DNA from: Larkinella sp049445795
Lineage (GTDB): Bacteria > Bacteroidota > Bacteroidia > Cytophagales > Spirosomataceae
Length of the DNA: 64,000 bases
Direction of reading: 5' to 3'
Assembly: GCF_049445795.1 (NCBI RefSeq)
Contig: NZ_JBMSDT010000024.1
Coordinates: 1-64,000, forward strand
Positions within the stretch are counted from its first letter, which is position 1. Every line of letters begins with the position of its first letter. A program made the position numbers and the translations under genes. Positions 16,837 to 25,638 of this stretch are shown here, in pieces. The notes beneath the pieces were generated by a model. The model was not told the origin of the DNA, made no database searches, and saw only the letters and a list, made by a program, of their open reading frames with translations.

Positions 16837-19370
16837 ACCGAATTGTCTCCTCCGTCTTTGACGTCGTCGTTGTTGACGGATTTTTTCCGGCGTTGGGGTT
16901 GGTCGAAGCTCATTTTACCGATCCGGTAGCTGAACGTCAGGCGAACCCCCCGGTTGTAGAAGTAATTGGTATTGCTTTGCAGGAACGTGGGCGAGGTAAG
17001 CTCCGTGCGTAGTTTAATTTGGTTTGACAGGAAGTTTTCGCCCGCCAGTCCGAGGCTGCCCCGGGTTTGTCCTTTGTCATCTTTAAAGTCTTTCTTGATG
17101 CCCAGGCTGTAGAAGCCAAAACCGGTCTGATAACCCTGCAACTGCACACTGCGGCCCTGCATAAACCCAAAACCCTGGATACCCCAGCCTTTTTTCAGCG
17201 ACAGGTTCGTAAACAGGCGACCGGTGACGACCCAGCCGGAATTGCTGGCGTTGAGCGTCGGCGTCGGGCTGTTGTTGGTGATGTAAGAGTAATACGCATC
17301 CGTACCGCCCCCGATCTGCCACTTGGAGAACAGGTTCAGGTTCCCGAACAGGTTGATCCCATAGTTCTCCTTGCGGCCGATATTCTGATACGTGGTGGTA
17401 ATGACCCCATCCTGGCTGGTTGTCCGGACGTTTTCGATGGAATTGTTCGTCCGGCGGGCAAACAACGAGACGTTTAGGTAAGCTTTCTTGATGCTGGCGC
17501 TGGTACTGAGTTCAACGTTGTCGGTCAATTCCGGTTCTAGAAACGGGTTCCCGAAGGTGATGTTTTGGGGGTTGGCCGCATTCACGTTCGGGTTCAGAAA
17601 CTGAATCCCGGGGCGTTGCAACCGCCGGTTGTAGGCGATCTTGACAATTTTTCCACCCTTCAACGCCTTCGAAATGTTGATGCTGGGGACGAGGTTACCG
17701 TAATCCGGGATGTTGATGGCCTGCCCCGGCGTTTCGGCCCGGAAGTTGGCGTCAATCATCGTGTATTCATACCGCGCCCCGGCTTTGATCGTGTATTTGG
17801 TCTTGGTGGTATAGGTGTACGACAAATACGTAGCGGCTACGTTCTGGTTGTAATCAAGTCCGTTGTTGGGACGTAGCGGGTTCGGACCGTATTCGCCGTT
17901 GGGGCCTTCCGAGACATAATATTCGTAATCGCTGTCGACTTGCCGGAAGATGCCTTTCCCCCCAACTTCAAGCTGCTGATTGGTTTTGATGGGTGTCTGG
18001 TAATCAATCTGAATTGTTGATTCCTGGTTGTAGCTCAGGTTGTCGTTGCGGTCCCGGCCGGTGATGATTGCAGTATTACCAAACAGGTCGGCTTCGTAGT
18101 CGTTCGTCCGGTTATTACGGCTGAACTGCGTCAAGATGCTTAGTTCCTGCTGCGGCTTAAACGTGCGGGTGTAATCGACGTTCAGGTCGACGGTGCCGGA
18201 GAGGTTCTTGATGTCGACATCGCGCCGGGAGGTTTCGCTGGGGACCAAACCTCCCGGGAAGAAAACCGTTGCCAGGTTCTGCGAAGTTTTTCCGTTTTGA
18301 GCGCCGTACCGCAACGAGGCCGTCAGGCTTTGGTTTTTGGCAATGTCGTAATCGAAACCCAGTTGGTAATTGCCAAAAATAAACTGGTTTCTGGTGTCGG
18401 CCGTTTGGCGGGTTTCGGTCGTGACTCCCTCGAAAAGACTGCGTTGAGTATTCTCAAAACCGCCTTTGATGTTGTAATTGGCCCGGCCAAAACCGCCCAG
18501 GGAGAAGCCCATTTTTCCGGCGCGGTAGTTCCCGTTCAATCCCAGGTTCGAGCCCCGGTTTCCGACACCCGCGTCCATGTTCAGCGTCAGTCCCTGAAGG
18601 GTGTTCTTTTTCGTAATGATGTTGATGATACCGGCTGAGCCTTCGGCATCGTACTTGGCGGAGGGCGAGGTGATGACTTCTACCGACTTGATCATATCCG
18701 CCGGAATCTGCTTGAGCGCATCGCCCACGCTGGCGGCCACAATGGTCGACGGTTTGTTGTTAATCAAGACCCGAACATTGGAACTTCCACGCAGCGATAC
18801 GTTCCCATCGAGATCCACTGAAAGCATCGGTACCTTCCGCATCACTTCGGCAGCGTCGCCACCCCGGTTGGTCACGTCCTTGTCGGCATTGTAGACCAGT
18901 CGGTCAACCTTTTCTTCCAGAACCGCAGCCTGGCCTACCACATTCACTTCGTTCAACGTCCGGACGTCAGGCGCCAGGGCGATGTTGCCGACGTTAATAT
19001 CGGTCCCTTTTTCAATTTTCAATTTGCCGGTTTCCTTGTTTCGATACCCCAAAAACGACACCTGAAGCCGGTATTCGCCGGGTGCCAGTTTGGTCAGCGC
19101 AAATTTCCCTTTTTCATCGCTCGTCGTTCCGTCGACCGGCTTGCCGGTTTGGACATTGAGCAGCGCAATGGTCGCAAACTCGACCGGTTTGCTGGTGGTC
19201 GAATCGACCAGAATGCCCGTGATTTTTCCGTTCCCGCGCGGGGCGTCGGGGTTGACGGTGCCCGGAATAGCCGGTGCTGGTCGGGTAGCACCCTGTGGGG
19301 GACCAGCAGGAGGCTGGGCAAGCGAAAGCGTCGTGCAGAGAATAATAATAAAAAGTATAAAATATTTCAT
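16827..19370 (-). CDS. Outer membrane beta-barrel protein of the TonB-receptor type (OMP_b-brl_3-like)
   Basis: An 847-residue outer membrane protein. A Sec signal (MKYFILFIIILCTTLSLAQ) is followed by a Pro/Gly-rich linker and a carboxypeptidase-regulatory-like domain (ITGILVDSTTSKPVEFATIA to GYRNKETGK). A plug (NEVNVVGQAAVLEEKVDR, then VEVITSPSAKYDAEGSAGII) and a roughly 600-residue barrel ending GVRLTFSYRIGKM complete it. It matches the family often annotated as outer membrane beta-barrel family protein and has no SusD partner, so a peptide or siderophore-like ligand is possible but unproven. The C-terminal tail is charged (QRRKKSVNNDDVKDGGD), and its last codons fall inside the REPIN-like element. 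Confidence 0.9.
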   Translation of the reverse strand: MKYFILFIIILCTTLSLAQPPAGPPQGATRPAPAIPGTVNPDAPRGNGKITGILVDSTTSKPVEFATIALLNVQTGKPVDGTTSDEKGKFALTKLAPGEYRLQVSFLGYRNKETGKLKIEKGTDINVGNIALAPDVRTLNEVNVVGQAAVLEEKVDRLVYNADKDVTNRGGDAAEVMRKVPMLSVDLDGNVSLRGSSNVRVLINNKPSTIVAASVGDALKQIPADMIKSVEVITSPSAKYDAEGSAGIINIITKKNTLQGLTLNMDAGVGNRGSNLGLNGNYRAGKMGFSLGGFGRANYNIKGGFENTQRSLFEGVTTETRQTADTRNQFIFGNYQLGFDYDIAKNQSLTASLRYGAQNGKTSQNLATVFFPGGLVPSETSRRDVDIKNLSGTVDLNVDYTRTFKPQQELSILTQFSRNNRTNDYEADLFGNTAIITGRDRNDNLSYNQESTIQIDYQTPIKTNQQLEVGGKGIFRQVDSDYEYYVSEGPNGEYGPNPLRPNNGLDYNQNVAATYLSYTYTTKTKYTIKAGARYEYTMIDANFRAETPGQAINIPDYGNLVPSINISKALKGGKIVKIAYNRRLQRPGIQFLNPNVNAANPQNITFGNPFLEPELTDNVELSTSASIKKAYLNVSLFARRTNNSIENVRTTSQDGVITTTYQNIGRKENYGINLFGNLNLFSKWQIGGGTDAYYSYITNNSPTPTLNASNSGWVVTGRLFTNLSLKKGWGIQGFGFMQGRSVQLQGYQTGFGFYSLGIKKDFKDDKGQTRGSLGLAGENFLSNQIKLRTELTSPTFLQSNTNYFYNRGVRLTFSYRIGKMSFDQPQRRKKSVNNDDVKDGGDNSVKN

Positions 19371-19690
19371 AATTTTAAGATGGTTGTATTCAAGAGGGAA
19401 GAAATTGACGGGTTAAATTGAACTATACAAAGATATTGCTAACTTCAAACAATAAGACAAGTGCATCGGTCATAGTTCGTCTAGTAATGGCGGAACGGTA
19501 AAATCAGACCTTTAAATGGTACGGGGACAGGATGAATGGAGAGGGCTAGCGGGTTGCTTTATCAACCACCTGCAAAATTACTGAAAGGCGGTTCAACGGC
19601 TGGTTTTCGATAAACAGGGGTTTAACCAGCTAGGCTACCGGTTCTTTGGGGCAGAAAAAAGGAGAATTTAATAAACGATGGGCAACGAGC
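19371..19690. other. Gap upstream of the outer membrane barrel gene
   Basis: On the minus strand a TATCTTTG at 19428-19435 fits the Bacteroidota -7 consensus and lies 58 bases before the barrel gene start. A TTG lies about 22 bases further upstream. The rest (19460-19690) shows no open frame with a recognisable product and no strong hairpin. It separates the barrel gene from the sigma-factor pair, which is read in the same direction. Confidence 0.45.
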
Positions 19691-20311
19691 TCAGACTTTC
19701 AGTTGATCTAACTCGTGCAAATCTTCTCTCAATGCTTTGCCGTGGGTATCTTCAAAAACGTTGAGCAGCCAGCGGGCCGCCCCGTAAATGAGCAGAATGA
19801 GGGTCAGTTGCATTCCCAGAAACAAGGCTACTTTTGTTGGGCCATACGTTTCGAACTTCCGGGCTACCATCGAGACGCCGAACAGAAAACCGGCCAGCAT
19901 GCATAGCATCCAAACCCGCGATAGGGTGGCCTGGGCCCGCTCGTGCCAGTGCAAAACCGTTGTCAGGCTATCGTAAAGGTTCTGCTGATTCAGGGTCACG
20001 CGGCTGAGGGCGCGCCGAGTCCGAACAACAACCGCCAGGGCAACTGTTGCCAGACCGATGTACAGAACCGACGGTATGTACATATACCAGCTTGTGTAGT
20101 CGAAGGCGTTGCCCAGGATGGCGGCAGTAAAGAATAGAAGCACCGCCGTCATGATGATTCCGGCCCGTTGCAGGCTGCGGGCCATGTTGGCTAAAGTTCC
20201 TTTCGAGCGGTCTTTGATCATCAGCCTGATCATTTGTTCACTCAGTCGTTGGCTTGACCGGATTTTTTCGTCGTAGGCTTGCCAGGTAGCTTTTAATTCG
20301 TCGAGGTTCAT
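19691..20311 (-). CDS. Four-helix membrane protein downstream of an ECF sigma factor (putative sigma regulator)
   Basis: A 206-residue protein. A charged N-terminal helix (NLDELKATWQAYDEKIRSS) is followed by four predicted transmembrane segments: IIMTAVLLFFTAAILG, MYIPSVLYIGLATVALAV, VWMLCMLAGFLFGVSM and VALFLGMQLTLILLIYG. It begins 10 bases after the sigma factor stop and is almost certainly co-transcribed with it. By position it may be the anti-sigma or signalling partner, but it lacks the FecR and zinc-anti-sigma motifs, so the role is inferred from context only. Confidence 0.75.
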   Translation of the reverse strand: MNLDELKATWQAYDEKIRSSQRLSEQMIRLMIKDRSKGTLANMARSLQRAGIIMTAVLLFFTAAILGNAFDYTSWYMYIPSVLYIGLATVALAVVVRTRRALSRVTLNQQNLYDSLTTVLHWHERAQATLSRVWMLCMLAGFLFGVSMVARKFETYGPTKVALFLGMQLTLILLIYGAARWLLNVFEDTHGKALREDLHELDQLKV

Positions 20312-20321
20312 GAGTCTTTTT

Positions 20322-20810
20322 TTAACGGGTTGTCGATTTGAGTAATTTTTCGAGCTTGGTTTTGATGCGGTTTAGTTTCACCCCGACATGGGTTTTTGAA
20401 ATGCCGATGATGGCGGCCATTTCTTCGTAACTTTTATCGTCCAGGTACAGCGTGATCACCGCTTTTTCGATGGGCGACAGATGCTCGATGGCAGCATACA
20501 ACGCTTTCACCTCATCCGCCAGCGTATCGTCGCTCAGGTCCGGAATCTGAAGGTCGGAGTCGGAAAAAGGAACGGCCTGCACCCGAACGGTCTTGCGTCG
20601 GTAATTCGAGATGGCGGTATTCAGGGCAATCCGGTACAGCCAGGTCGTCACGCTCGATTCGTGTTTGAACGTTGGATACGCTTTCCAGAGTTGCAGCACG
20701 ATTTCCTGGAAAAGATCTTCGCGGTCTTCCGGTTTTGGGCCGTACAAGGAGCAGACTTTGTACAACAGGCCGGGGTGCTGGTTCAATAAGCGAACAAATT
20801 CCTTTTCCAT
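20322..20810 (-). CDS. ECF-type RNA polymerase sigma factor
   Basis: A 162-residue sigma-70 family protein of ECF size. Region 2 is at residues about 20-75 (DREDLFQEIVLQLWKAYPTF, then TTWLYRIALNTAISNYRRK). Region 4 is at about 110-160 (LSPIEKAVITLYLDDKSYEE and IGISKTHVGVKLNRIKTKL). Regions 1 and 3 are absent, as usual for ECFs. It forms a two-gene unit with the membrane protein that follows, which fits envelope-signal control. The gene downstream of that pair, the outer membrane barrel, may be in its regulon, although the 320-base gap with its own promoter-like element argues against one transcript. Confidence 0.92.
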   Translation of the reverse strand: MEKEFVRLLNQHPGLLYKVCSLYGPKPEDREDLFQEIVLQLWKAYPTFKHESSVTTWLYRIALNTAISNYRRKTVRVQAVPFSDSDLQIPDLSDDTLADEVKALYAAIEHLSPIEKAVITLYLDDKSYEEMAAIIGISKTHVGVKLNRIKTKLEKLLKSTTR

Positions 20811-20939
20811 CGCAGCGCGTTTGAGTGCTTTCCCGGTATTAGTCGCAGGAAACGGGGAAATATTACAACCAGACTGAAAAAAATAGGAGAGGAAACCAAA
20901 CCGGATGGAAGCGGTTTAGACGGTACAACGCTTTATCCG

Positions 20940-21440
20940 ATGAAAACCAACCCCAAAGCATTTGATTATTCGCTGAATTACCGGGAATTAAACCTGCGCG
21001 AACGACCGGAACTCTACCGCGTGGGCAAGGGCGAACAGGGTGTATTGCTCGTGCAGCCGTACAAATCCGAAATTTTGCCCCTCTGGCGGTTCAAAACCCC
21101 GGACATTGCCCGGCAATCGTCGGAGAAAATCTACGAATTGTTTCTGGACTATAAGGCGAAAGGCGATTTTGTCGGGATGGATATGGCCCGGAAATTCCTG
21201 CAAATGGGCGTCACACGCGCCCGGCGTTACGCCAACCACCGCACCGGACAAAAATACGACGGCCCGGTTCCGGCCGATCAGAAAGGCCGCAGCGGGAGCC
21301 ACGGCCGCGATACCTTACCGCTCGACACCGACCCTACGAAAGCCGAAAGTGCCTCTATCTTCCGCGAAAAATACCTCCTCGCCCGCGAAGACCCGGATTA
21401 CAAACGGCTACGGAAGGAATGGCAGGAAAAGTATGGCTAA
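20940..21440 (+). CDS. DUF4385 domain-containing protein
   Basis: A 166-residue soluble protein that matches the DUF4385 pattern over its whole length. The pattern starts FDYSLNYRELNLRERPELYR and continues with GKGEQGVLLVQPYKSEI, the FVGMDMARKFLQMGVTRARR block around residue 80-100 and an NHRTGQKYDGPVP block. The family is conserved but uncharacterised. It is divergent from the sigma factor unit and converges on malic enzyme. A family 2 REPIN-like element begins 1 base after its stop codon. Confidence 0.85.
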   Translation: MKTNPKAFDYSLNYRELNLRERPELYRVGKGEQGVLLVQPYKSEILPLWRFKTPDIARQSSEKIYELFLDYKAKGDFVGMDMARKFLQMGVTRARRYANHRTGQKYDGPVPADQKGRSGSHGRDTLPLDTDPTKAESASIFREKYLLAREDPDYKRLRKEWQEKYG

Positions 21441-21441
21441 A

Positions 21442-21540
21442 CGTACCCACGGACTTTAGTCCGTGTGAGCCAGCCCATCATTAAGTTGATACCAACTATT
21501 AGACCATATAAGCTCACACGGACTAAAGTCCGTGGGTACG
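21442..21540. repeat. Family 2 REPIN-like element: perfect 29-bp inverted repeat
   Basis: The arms at 21442-21470 and 21512-21540 are exact reverse complements. Each contains the palindrome CACGGACTTTAGTCCGTG preceded by CGTACC at the outer end; the spacer is 41 bases. It lies between convergent genes and abuts a family 1 half element. The same core recurs at 46973-46997 and 60756-60842. Confidence 0.9.
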
Positions 21541-21600
21541 CGCGTCAGCCAACTCTTAACTCATAACCGCACGGGCGGCCCCGTCTTAATTCTTAACTCA
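21541..21600. repeat. Family 1 REPIN-like half element fused to the family 2 element
   Basis: Reading left to right this has GCGTCAGCCAAC, an AT-rich tail, AACCGC, the ACGGGCGGCCCCGT core and the TTAATTCTTAAC end. That is the right arm of a family 1 element with no left partner. It starts directly where the family 2 inverted repeat ends, and its last three bases are the stop codon of malic enzyme (21598-21600). Confidence 0.85.
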
Positions 21601-23865
21601 TTTCCCTTGTGCTTCGACGACGGCGATGGCGACCATGTTGACGATCTCTCGCTCGGAGCTGCCGAGTTGCAGGACGTGAACCGGTTTGCGGAGGCCAAGC
21701 AGAATCGGGCCGATGGCGTCGATGCCGGCCGACTCAGTCAGGAGGTTATAGGCAATGTTCGAGGCTGCGAGGTTGGGGAAAATCAGGGTGTTGGCTCCTT
21801 CGTCGACCAACTTGCTGAACGGGTGGTTTTGCTTCAGCAACTCCGTGTTGAAGGCCAGGTGCGCCTGAATTTCGCCATCCACGATCATTTCCGGGTGTTT
21901 CCGTTGCAGAATTTCGACGGCCTGGTTCATCTTCTGGGCGTCTTCGCCTTTGGCGCTGCCGAAGTTGGAGTAGGAAACCATCGCAATCCGGGGCTTGATG
22001 TTAAACCGTTCGACGGCCCGGGCGGTCAGCTCTGTAATTTCGACAATTTCATCAACTGTCGGGTTGAAGTTGACGGTTGTATCCGAGAAAAACAGCGGCC
22101 CGCGCTTGGTCAGCAGGATGTACATCCCGGCTACCTTTTTTACCCCGGCTTCCTTCCCGATGACCTGCAAGGCCGGTCGAATCGTGTCGGGGTAATTGCG
22201 CGTCAGACCCGAAATCACGGCGTCGGCATCGCCCGCTTCCACCATCATGACGCCGAAGTAATTCCGGTAGTACATCTGTTTGGTCGCTTCGGTGGCATTA
22301 ACGCCTTTGCGTTTCCGCTTCTCATAATACAGTTCGCTGAACTTTTGAATCAGTTCGTCCTGCTCCGGCGCGCGTGGGTCCAGAATCGGAACAGTGCCCA
22401 GATCCAGGTTATTTTCGGTGATCAGCGCCTGAATCCGGCTGACCTCGCCGAGCAGAATCGGGAAGGCGATGCCCTCGTCGCGGACCTGCTGGGCGGCTTT
22501 CAACACCCGCAGGTTTTCGGCATCGGCAAACACCACCCGTTTCGGGTCGGATTTGGCTTTGTTCAGAATCACCCGCGAAATCTGATTGTCCTGCCCCAGA
22601 CGCCGGTCGAGCTGGTGTTCGTAGGCTTCCCAGTCGGTGATTGGGTGTTTGGCGACGCCCGATTCGATGGCGGCTTTGGCCACGGCGGGAGCGACCGTAC
22701 TGAGCAGACGCGGATCGACCGGTTTGGGAATAATGTACGTGCGGCCAAACATCAGGTTGGCCTCGCCATACGCCAGGTTGACCAGATCCGGGACGGATTT
22801 TTTAGCCAGATCGGCCAGGGCATGCACGGCGGCCAGTTTCATAGCCTCGTTGATTTCCGTGGCCCGCACGTCGAGCGCACCCCGGAAAATGAACGGGAAG
22901 CCCAGTACGTTGTTAACCTGGTTAGGATAATCCGAGCGGCCCGTCGCCATAATAATGTCCGGGCGGGCTTCAATGGCTTCCGGATAGGAAATTTCCGGTG
23001 TCGGGTTCGCCATCGCAAACACAATGGCGTCTTTGGCCATCGAACGAACCATGTCCTGCGAAACCACATTCCCTTTTGATAAGCCAATGAACACGTCGGC
23101 ATCTACCATGGCTTCTTCGAGCGTACGCAGGTCGCGGCTGGTGATAAACTTGCTCTTGCGGTCGTCGAGGTCGGTGCGGTCGGCGCGAATCACGCCTTTG
23201 CTGTCGCACATCACGAAGTTTTCAACTCTCGCGCCCAGTGCAATGTATAGTTTAGAACAGGAAATGGCCGAAGCTCCGGCTCCATTGACCACGATTTTAA
23301 CGTCTTCAATCTTTTTTCCGACAATTTCGAGCGCGTTGAGCAAAGCAGCCGCCGAGATGATGGCGGTTCCGTGCTGGTCGTCGTGCATGACCGGAATATT
23401 GAGTTCGCGTTTCAGGCGCTCTTCAATTTCGAAGCATTCCGGCGCTTTGATGTCTTCCAGATTAACCCCGCCAAATGTCGGTTCCAGAATCTTAACGGTG
23501 CGAACAAATTCGTCGACGTTCTTGGTATTGAGTTCAATATCGAAAACGTCAATGTCGGCGTAAATCTTGAATAGCAGCCCTTTGCCCTCCATCACCGGTT
23601 TTCCGGCTTCGGGGCCAATATCGCCCAAACCAAGCACGGCGCTTCCGTTGCTGATCACGGCGACCAGGTTGCCTTTGGCCGTGTATTTGTAAACATCTTC
23701 GATGTTTTCGGCGATGGCGAGGCAGGGTTCGGCAACGCCCGGGGAATAAGCCAGCGTCAGGTCACGCTGGGTGTTGTACTCTTTGGTAGGAACGACTTCG
23801 ATTTTACCCGGGCGCCCCTTGGCGTGGTATTCAAGAGCGTCTTCCCGGCGAATTTTTTTTTCCAT
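21598..23865 (-). CDS. maeB: NADP-type malic enzyme with C-terminal phosphotransacetylase-like domain
   Basis: A 755-residue bifunctional-type malic enzyme that decarboxylates malate to pyruvate. The ATG at 23865 (MEKKIRREDALEYH) is preferred; an upstream in-frame ATG would add 25 residues not seen in the family. The N-terminal malic domain has LAYSPGVAEPC and GSAVLGLGDIGPEAGKPVME, with the metal-binding DDQHGTAI. The NAD-binding domain has VVNGAGASAISCSKLY, with Ala where a glycine is common. From about residue 430 a phosphotransacetylase-like domain follows (VFADAENLRVLKAAQQV), usually an allosteric acetyl-CoA-sensing module. The length matches MaeB. The 3' end is bounded by the composite repeat. 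Confidence 0.95.
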   Translation of the reverse strand: MEKKIRREDALEYHAKGRPGKIEVVPTKEYNTQRDLTLAYSPGVAEPCLAIAENIEDVYKYTAKGNLVAVISNGSAVLGLGDIGPEAGKPVMEGKGLLFKIYADIDVFDIELNTKNVDEFVRTVKILEPTFGGVNLEDIKAPECFEIEERLKRELNIPVMHDDQHGTAIISAAALLNALEIVGKKIEDVKIVVNGAGASAISCSKLYIALGARVENFVMCDSKGVIRADRTDLDDRKSKFITSRDLRTLEEAMVDADVFIGLSKGNVVSQDMVRSMAKDAIVFAMANPTPEISYPEAIEARPDIIMATGRSDYPNQVNNVLGFPFIFRGALDVRATEINEAMKLAAVHALADLAKKSVPDLVNLAYGEANLMFGRTYIIPKPVDPRLLSTVAPAVAKAAIESGVAKHPITDWEAYEHQLDRRLGQDNQISRVILNKAKSDPKRVVFADAENLRVLKAAQQVRDEGIAFPILLGEVSRIQALITENNLDLGTVPILDPRAPEQDELIQKFSELYYEKRKRKGVNATEATKQMYYRNYFGVMMVEAGDADAVISGLTRNYPDTIRPALQVIGKEAGVKKVAGMYILLTKRGPLFFSDTTVNFNPTVDEIVEITELTARAVERFNIKPRIAMVSYSNFGSAKGEDAQKMNQAVEILQRKHPEMIVDGEIQAHLAFNTELLKQNHPFSKLVDEGANTLIFPNLAASNIAYNLLTESAGIDAIGPILLGLRKPVHVLQLGSSEREIVNMVAIAVVEAQGK

Positions 23866-23952
23866 AGACAAATGCTGGTCAGGGGTAACAGATGGTAGTA
23901 ATAGACCCAACTGGGCTGCAAGGTAAGAAAAACGCATCAAACCAGTGGGAAT

Positions 23953-25032
23953 TTATACCATCCGGAGGTGTCGGGCAAATGTATCTCTGACATGCTGCCA
24001 CATGGCTTCGGTCAGGACATGCCCCTGGCCGGGTTCGATAAACGAGGTGAAGTTTTCGGAGACTCCGGCTGCTGTGTAGGCTTTCGAAATCCGGTCCAAT
24101 CCTTCCCGAACAAAACTGATGGGCGACCCCTCATCCAGTTCGCCGAAATTCAGGTGGAGGGCGCGGGGAGCGATCAGGGCGGCAATATCCGGCGTGTCGC
24201 CAAACTGCGTCCAGCCGGGAACAAAGTTGGGAAAGCAATGGAGAATGTGCGTTTCTTCAATGGCCGCGTAGGTGGGCAAACAGCAGTTGCCCACCAGACA
24301 CTTCAGGCGCGGTTCGAGCGGCCCCGCCAGCCAGGTATGCGTCGAGCCCATCGAGTGCCCGTAACATCCGATTTGGTCGGCCCGTACTTCCGGTCGGCTG
24401 CACAAATAGTCGATGGCCCGGCGCATGTCCAGAATATTTTTCCAGGCCATGCTGCGCCCCCGCACCACCTGGCGCAGAAACTCGAACCGTTCGAACTCGC
24501 CGTTTTTGAGCTTTTTCGTTGGATCCTGCCGTTCTTCAAAGCATAGGGCATCGGGGCAAAGCACCACGTAGCCCTCCCGGACGAGCGCCACGGCGGTATG
24601 GTGCATAGGATTGCCAGCCAGGCCGGCCGGTTCGGATTTGCCCAGGTGGTATTCTCCATTGTGCTGGTGCCAAACCGCAATACCGGGCACGGGCCGCTGG
24701 GCCGTAGCCGAATCCGGAATCAGCAGCAGCGCCGGAACGGGCTCGTTGGCTTCGACTTGGTAAGTCAGAGACTCAATCCGGTAGCCGTCTTTCCGGATGG
24801 TTTCGCGGTGTTGGGGAAGCAGCGGAACCGGGGTTGGGAAAGGACCACCCAGGCAGGTTTGATACTGGTTGCGTAACGTTTCAGAGGAAGGGTTCGCGGG
24901 CATGACAGCCGGTTTTGGGTGATCGGTAAGCAAGGGTCGACTCGCCGTTGTCAACAGGCTCAACCCACCCAGGAGCTGGGCTTTCATGAAATTGCGACGG
25001 TTACGGGATGACGATAAAGCGTTCCGTTTCAT
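23953..25032 (-). CDS. Exported alpha/beta hydrolase (dienelactone hydrolase/acetyl esterase-like)
   Basis: A 359-residue protein with a Tat-type signal (NRRNFMKAQLLGGLSLLTT). The alpha/beta-hydrolase core has a nucleophile elbow GCYGHSMGSTHTW (Ser in GHSMG), an acidic residue in FGELDEGSP and a catalytic His in EPGQGHVLTEAMW. The arrangement matches the abhydrolase_7-like/acetyl-xylan-esterase-related enzymes found in Bacteroidota carbohydrate loci. The substrate is unknown, and no glycan gene is adjacent. It is upstream of malic enzyme on the same strand with an 87-base gap. Confidence 0.82.
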   Translation of the reverse strand: MKRNALSSSRNRRNFMKAQLLGGLSLLTTASRPLLTDHPKPAVMPANPSSETLRNQYQTCLGGPFPTPVPLLPQHRETIRKDGYRIESLTYQVEANEPVPALLLIPDSATAQRPVPGIAVWHQHNGEYHLGKSEPAGLAGNPMHHTAVALVREGYVVLCPDALCFEERQDPTKKLKNGEFERFEFLRQVVRGRSMAWKNILDMRRAIDYLCSRPEVRADQIGCYGHSMGSTHTWLAGPLEPRLKCLVGNCCLPTYAAIEETHILHCFPNFVPGWTQFGDTPDIAALIAPRALHLNFGELDEGSPISFVREGLDRISKAYTAAGVSENFTSFIEPGQGHVLTEAMWQHVRDTFARHLRMV

Positions 25033-25114
25033 GGATTTTCATCGGTTTACGAGTGTGACGCACGGGGCAGCGGAAGGTACTAAAAAAAGGTTTAGAAGCC
25101 GGTTATAAAACAAA

Positions 25115-25140
25115 AGCGGTGCCTGATTTCGGGCACCGCT
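25115..25140 (-). terminator. Rho-independent terminator for the small membrane protein gene
   Basis: On the minus strand the hairpin AGCGGTGCC / GGCACCGCT (9 bp stem, 8-base loop) is followed by TTTGTTTT. It lies 67 bases downstream of the small gene at 25207-25449. Confidence 0.8.
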
Positions 25141-25206
25141 CATGGGTAAAGTAGGCAGATAATCGCTTCTTGAAACAGATGTTAGATCCGGTGGGCGACT
25201 CGATGG

Positions 25207-25449
25207 CTATTGCCGGATTTTGCGGGCCACAGCCTGCTCCATCGTTTTAGAAACCGGGATATGGTGATCTGCCGATGCGAAGGTACTTAATAGGGGATTG
25301 CCCGTCTGGGTCGGAGGTAGAATCTGGTCGTACTGGACTTTCCAGAAAATCATACCGGCCAGGAGGGCGGAGAGCATTGACAACTGAACGATTTGCCAAC
25401 GCGACAAAGTTGGACTAGGCCATTTACGGGTTTGGGTTAACTGATTCAT
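25207..25449 (-). CDS. Small hypothetical single-pass membrane protein
   Basis: An 80-residue protein with one hydrophobic segment, IVQLSMLSALLAGMIFWKV, flanked by basic N-terminal and polar C-terminal residues. No family is recognised. Support for a real gene comes from the sensible ATG start, the membrane segment and a strong terminator 67 bases downstream in the right orientation. It stands alone, and its role is unknown. Confidence 0.55.
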   Translation of the reverse strand: MNQLTQTRKWPSPTLSRWQIVQLSMLSALLAGMIFWKVQYDQILPPTQTGNPLLSTFASADHHIPVSKTMEQAVARKIRQ

Positions 25450-25580
25450 TGTCAGTAAGGTACAGGTTAAGTAGTTTAAATAAACGGGTGTCGCTTCAAG
25501 CGCTTATCTAACGGTGGTGGAGACTTGTACCAAAAATAAAAAAAATAAATATATAGTTCTAAAAAATCATTAAAAAATTA

Positions 25581-25613
25581 AAGCCGGTTCTGCTTTTCGG
25601 ACAGAACCGGCTT
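25581..25613 (-). terminator. Rho-independent terminator for the MFS transporter gene
   Basis: AAGCCGGTTCTG and CAGAACCGGCTT form a perfect 12-bp stem with a 9-base loop. On the minus strand a run of T residues follows (TAATTTTTTAA). It begins 26 bases after the transporter stop codon. Confidence 0.88.
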
Positions 25614-25638
25614 AAGTAACTATCAGTCAGTGCGGTTA

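Noticed and set aside
13998..21600. CRISPR array made of the recurring GC-rich repeats
   Set aside because: Copies are kilobases apart, inverted and hairpin-forming, with no regular spacers or cas genes.
21532..23079. Long open frame antisense to malic enzyme (about 515 codons)
   Set aside because: It has no domain match and follows from the GC-rich codon use of the real gene on the other strand.
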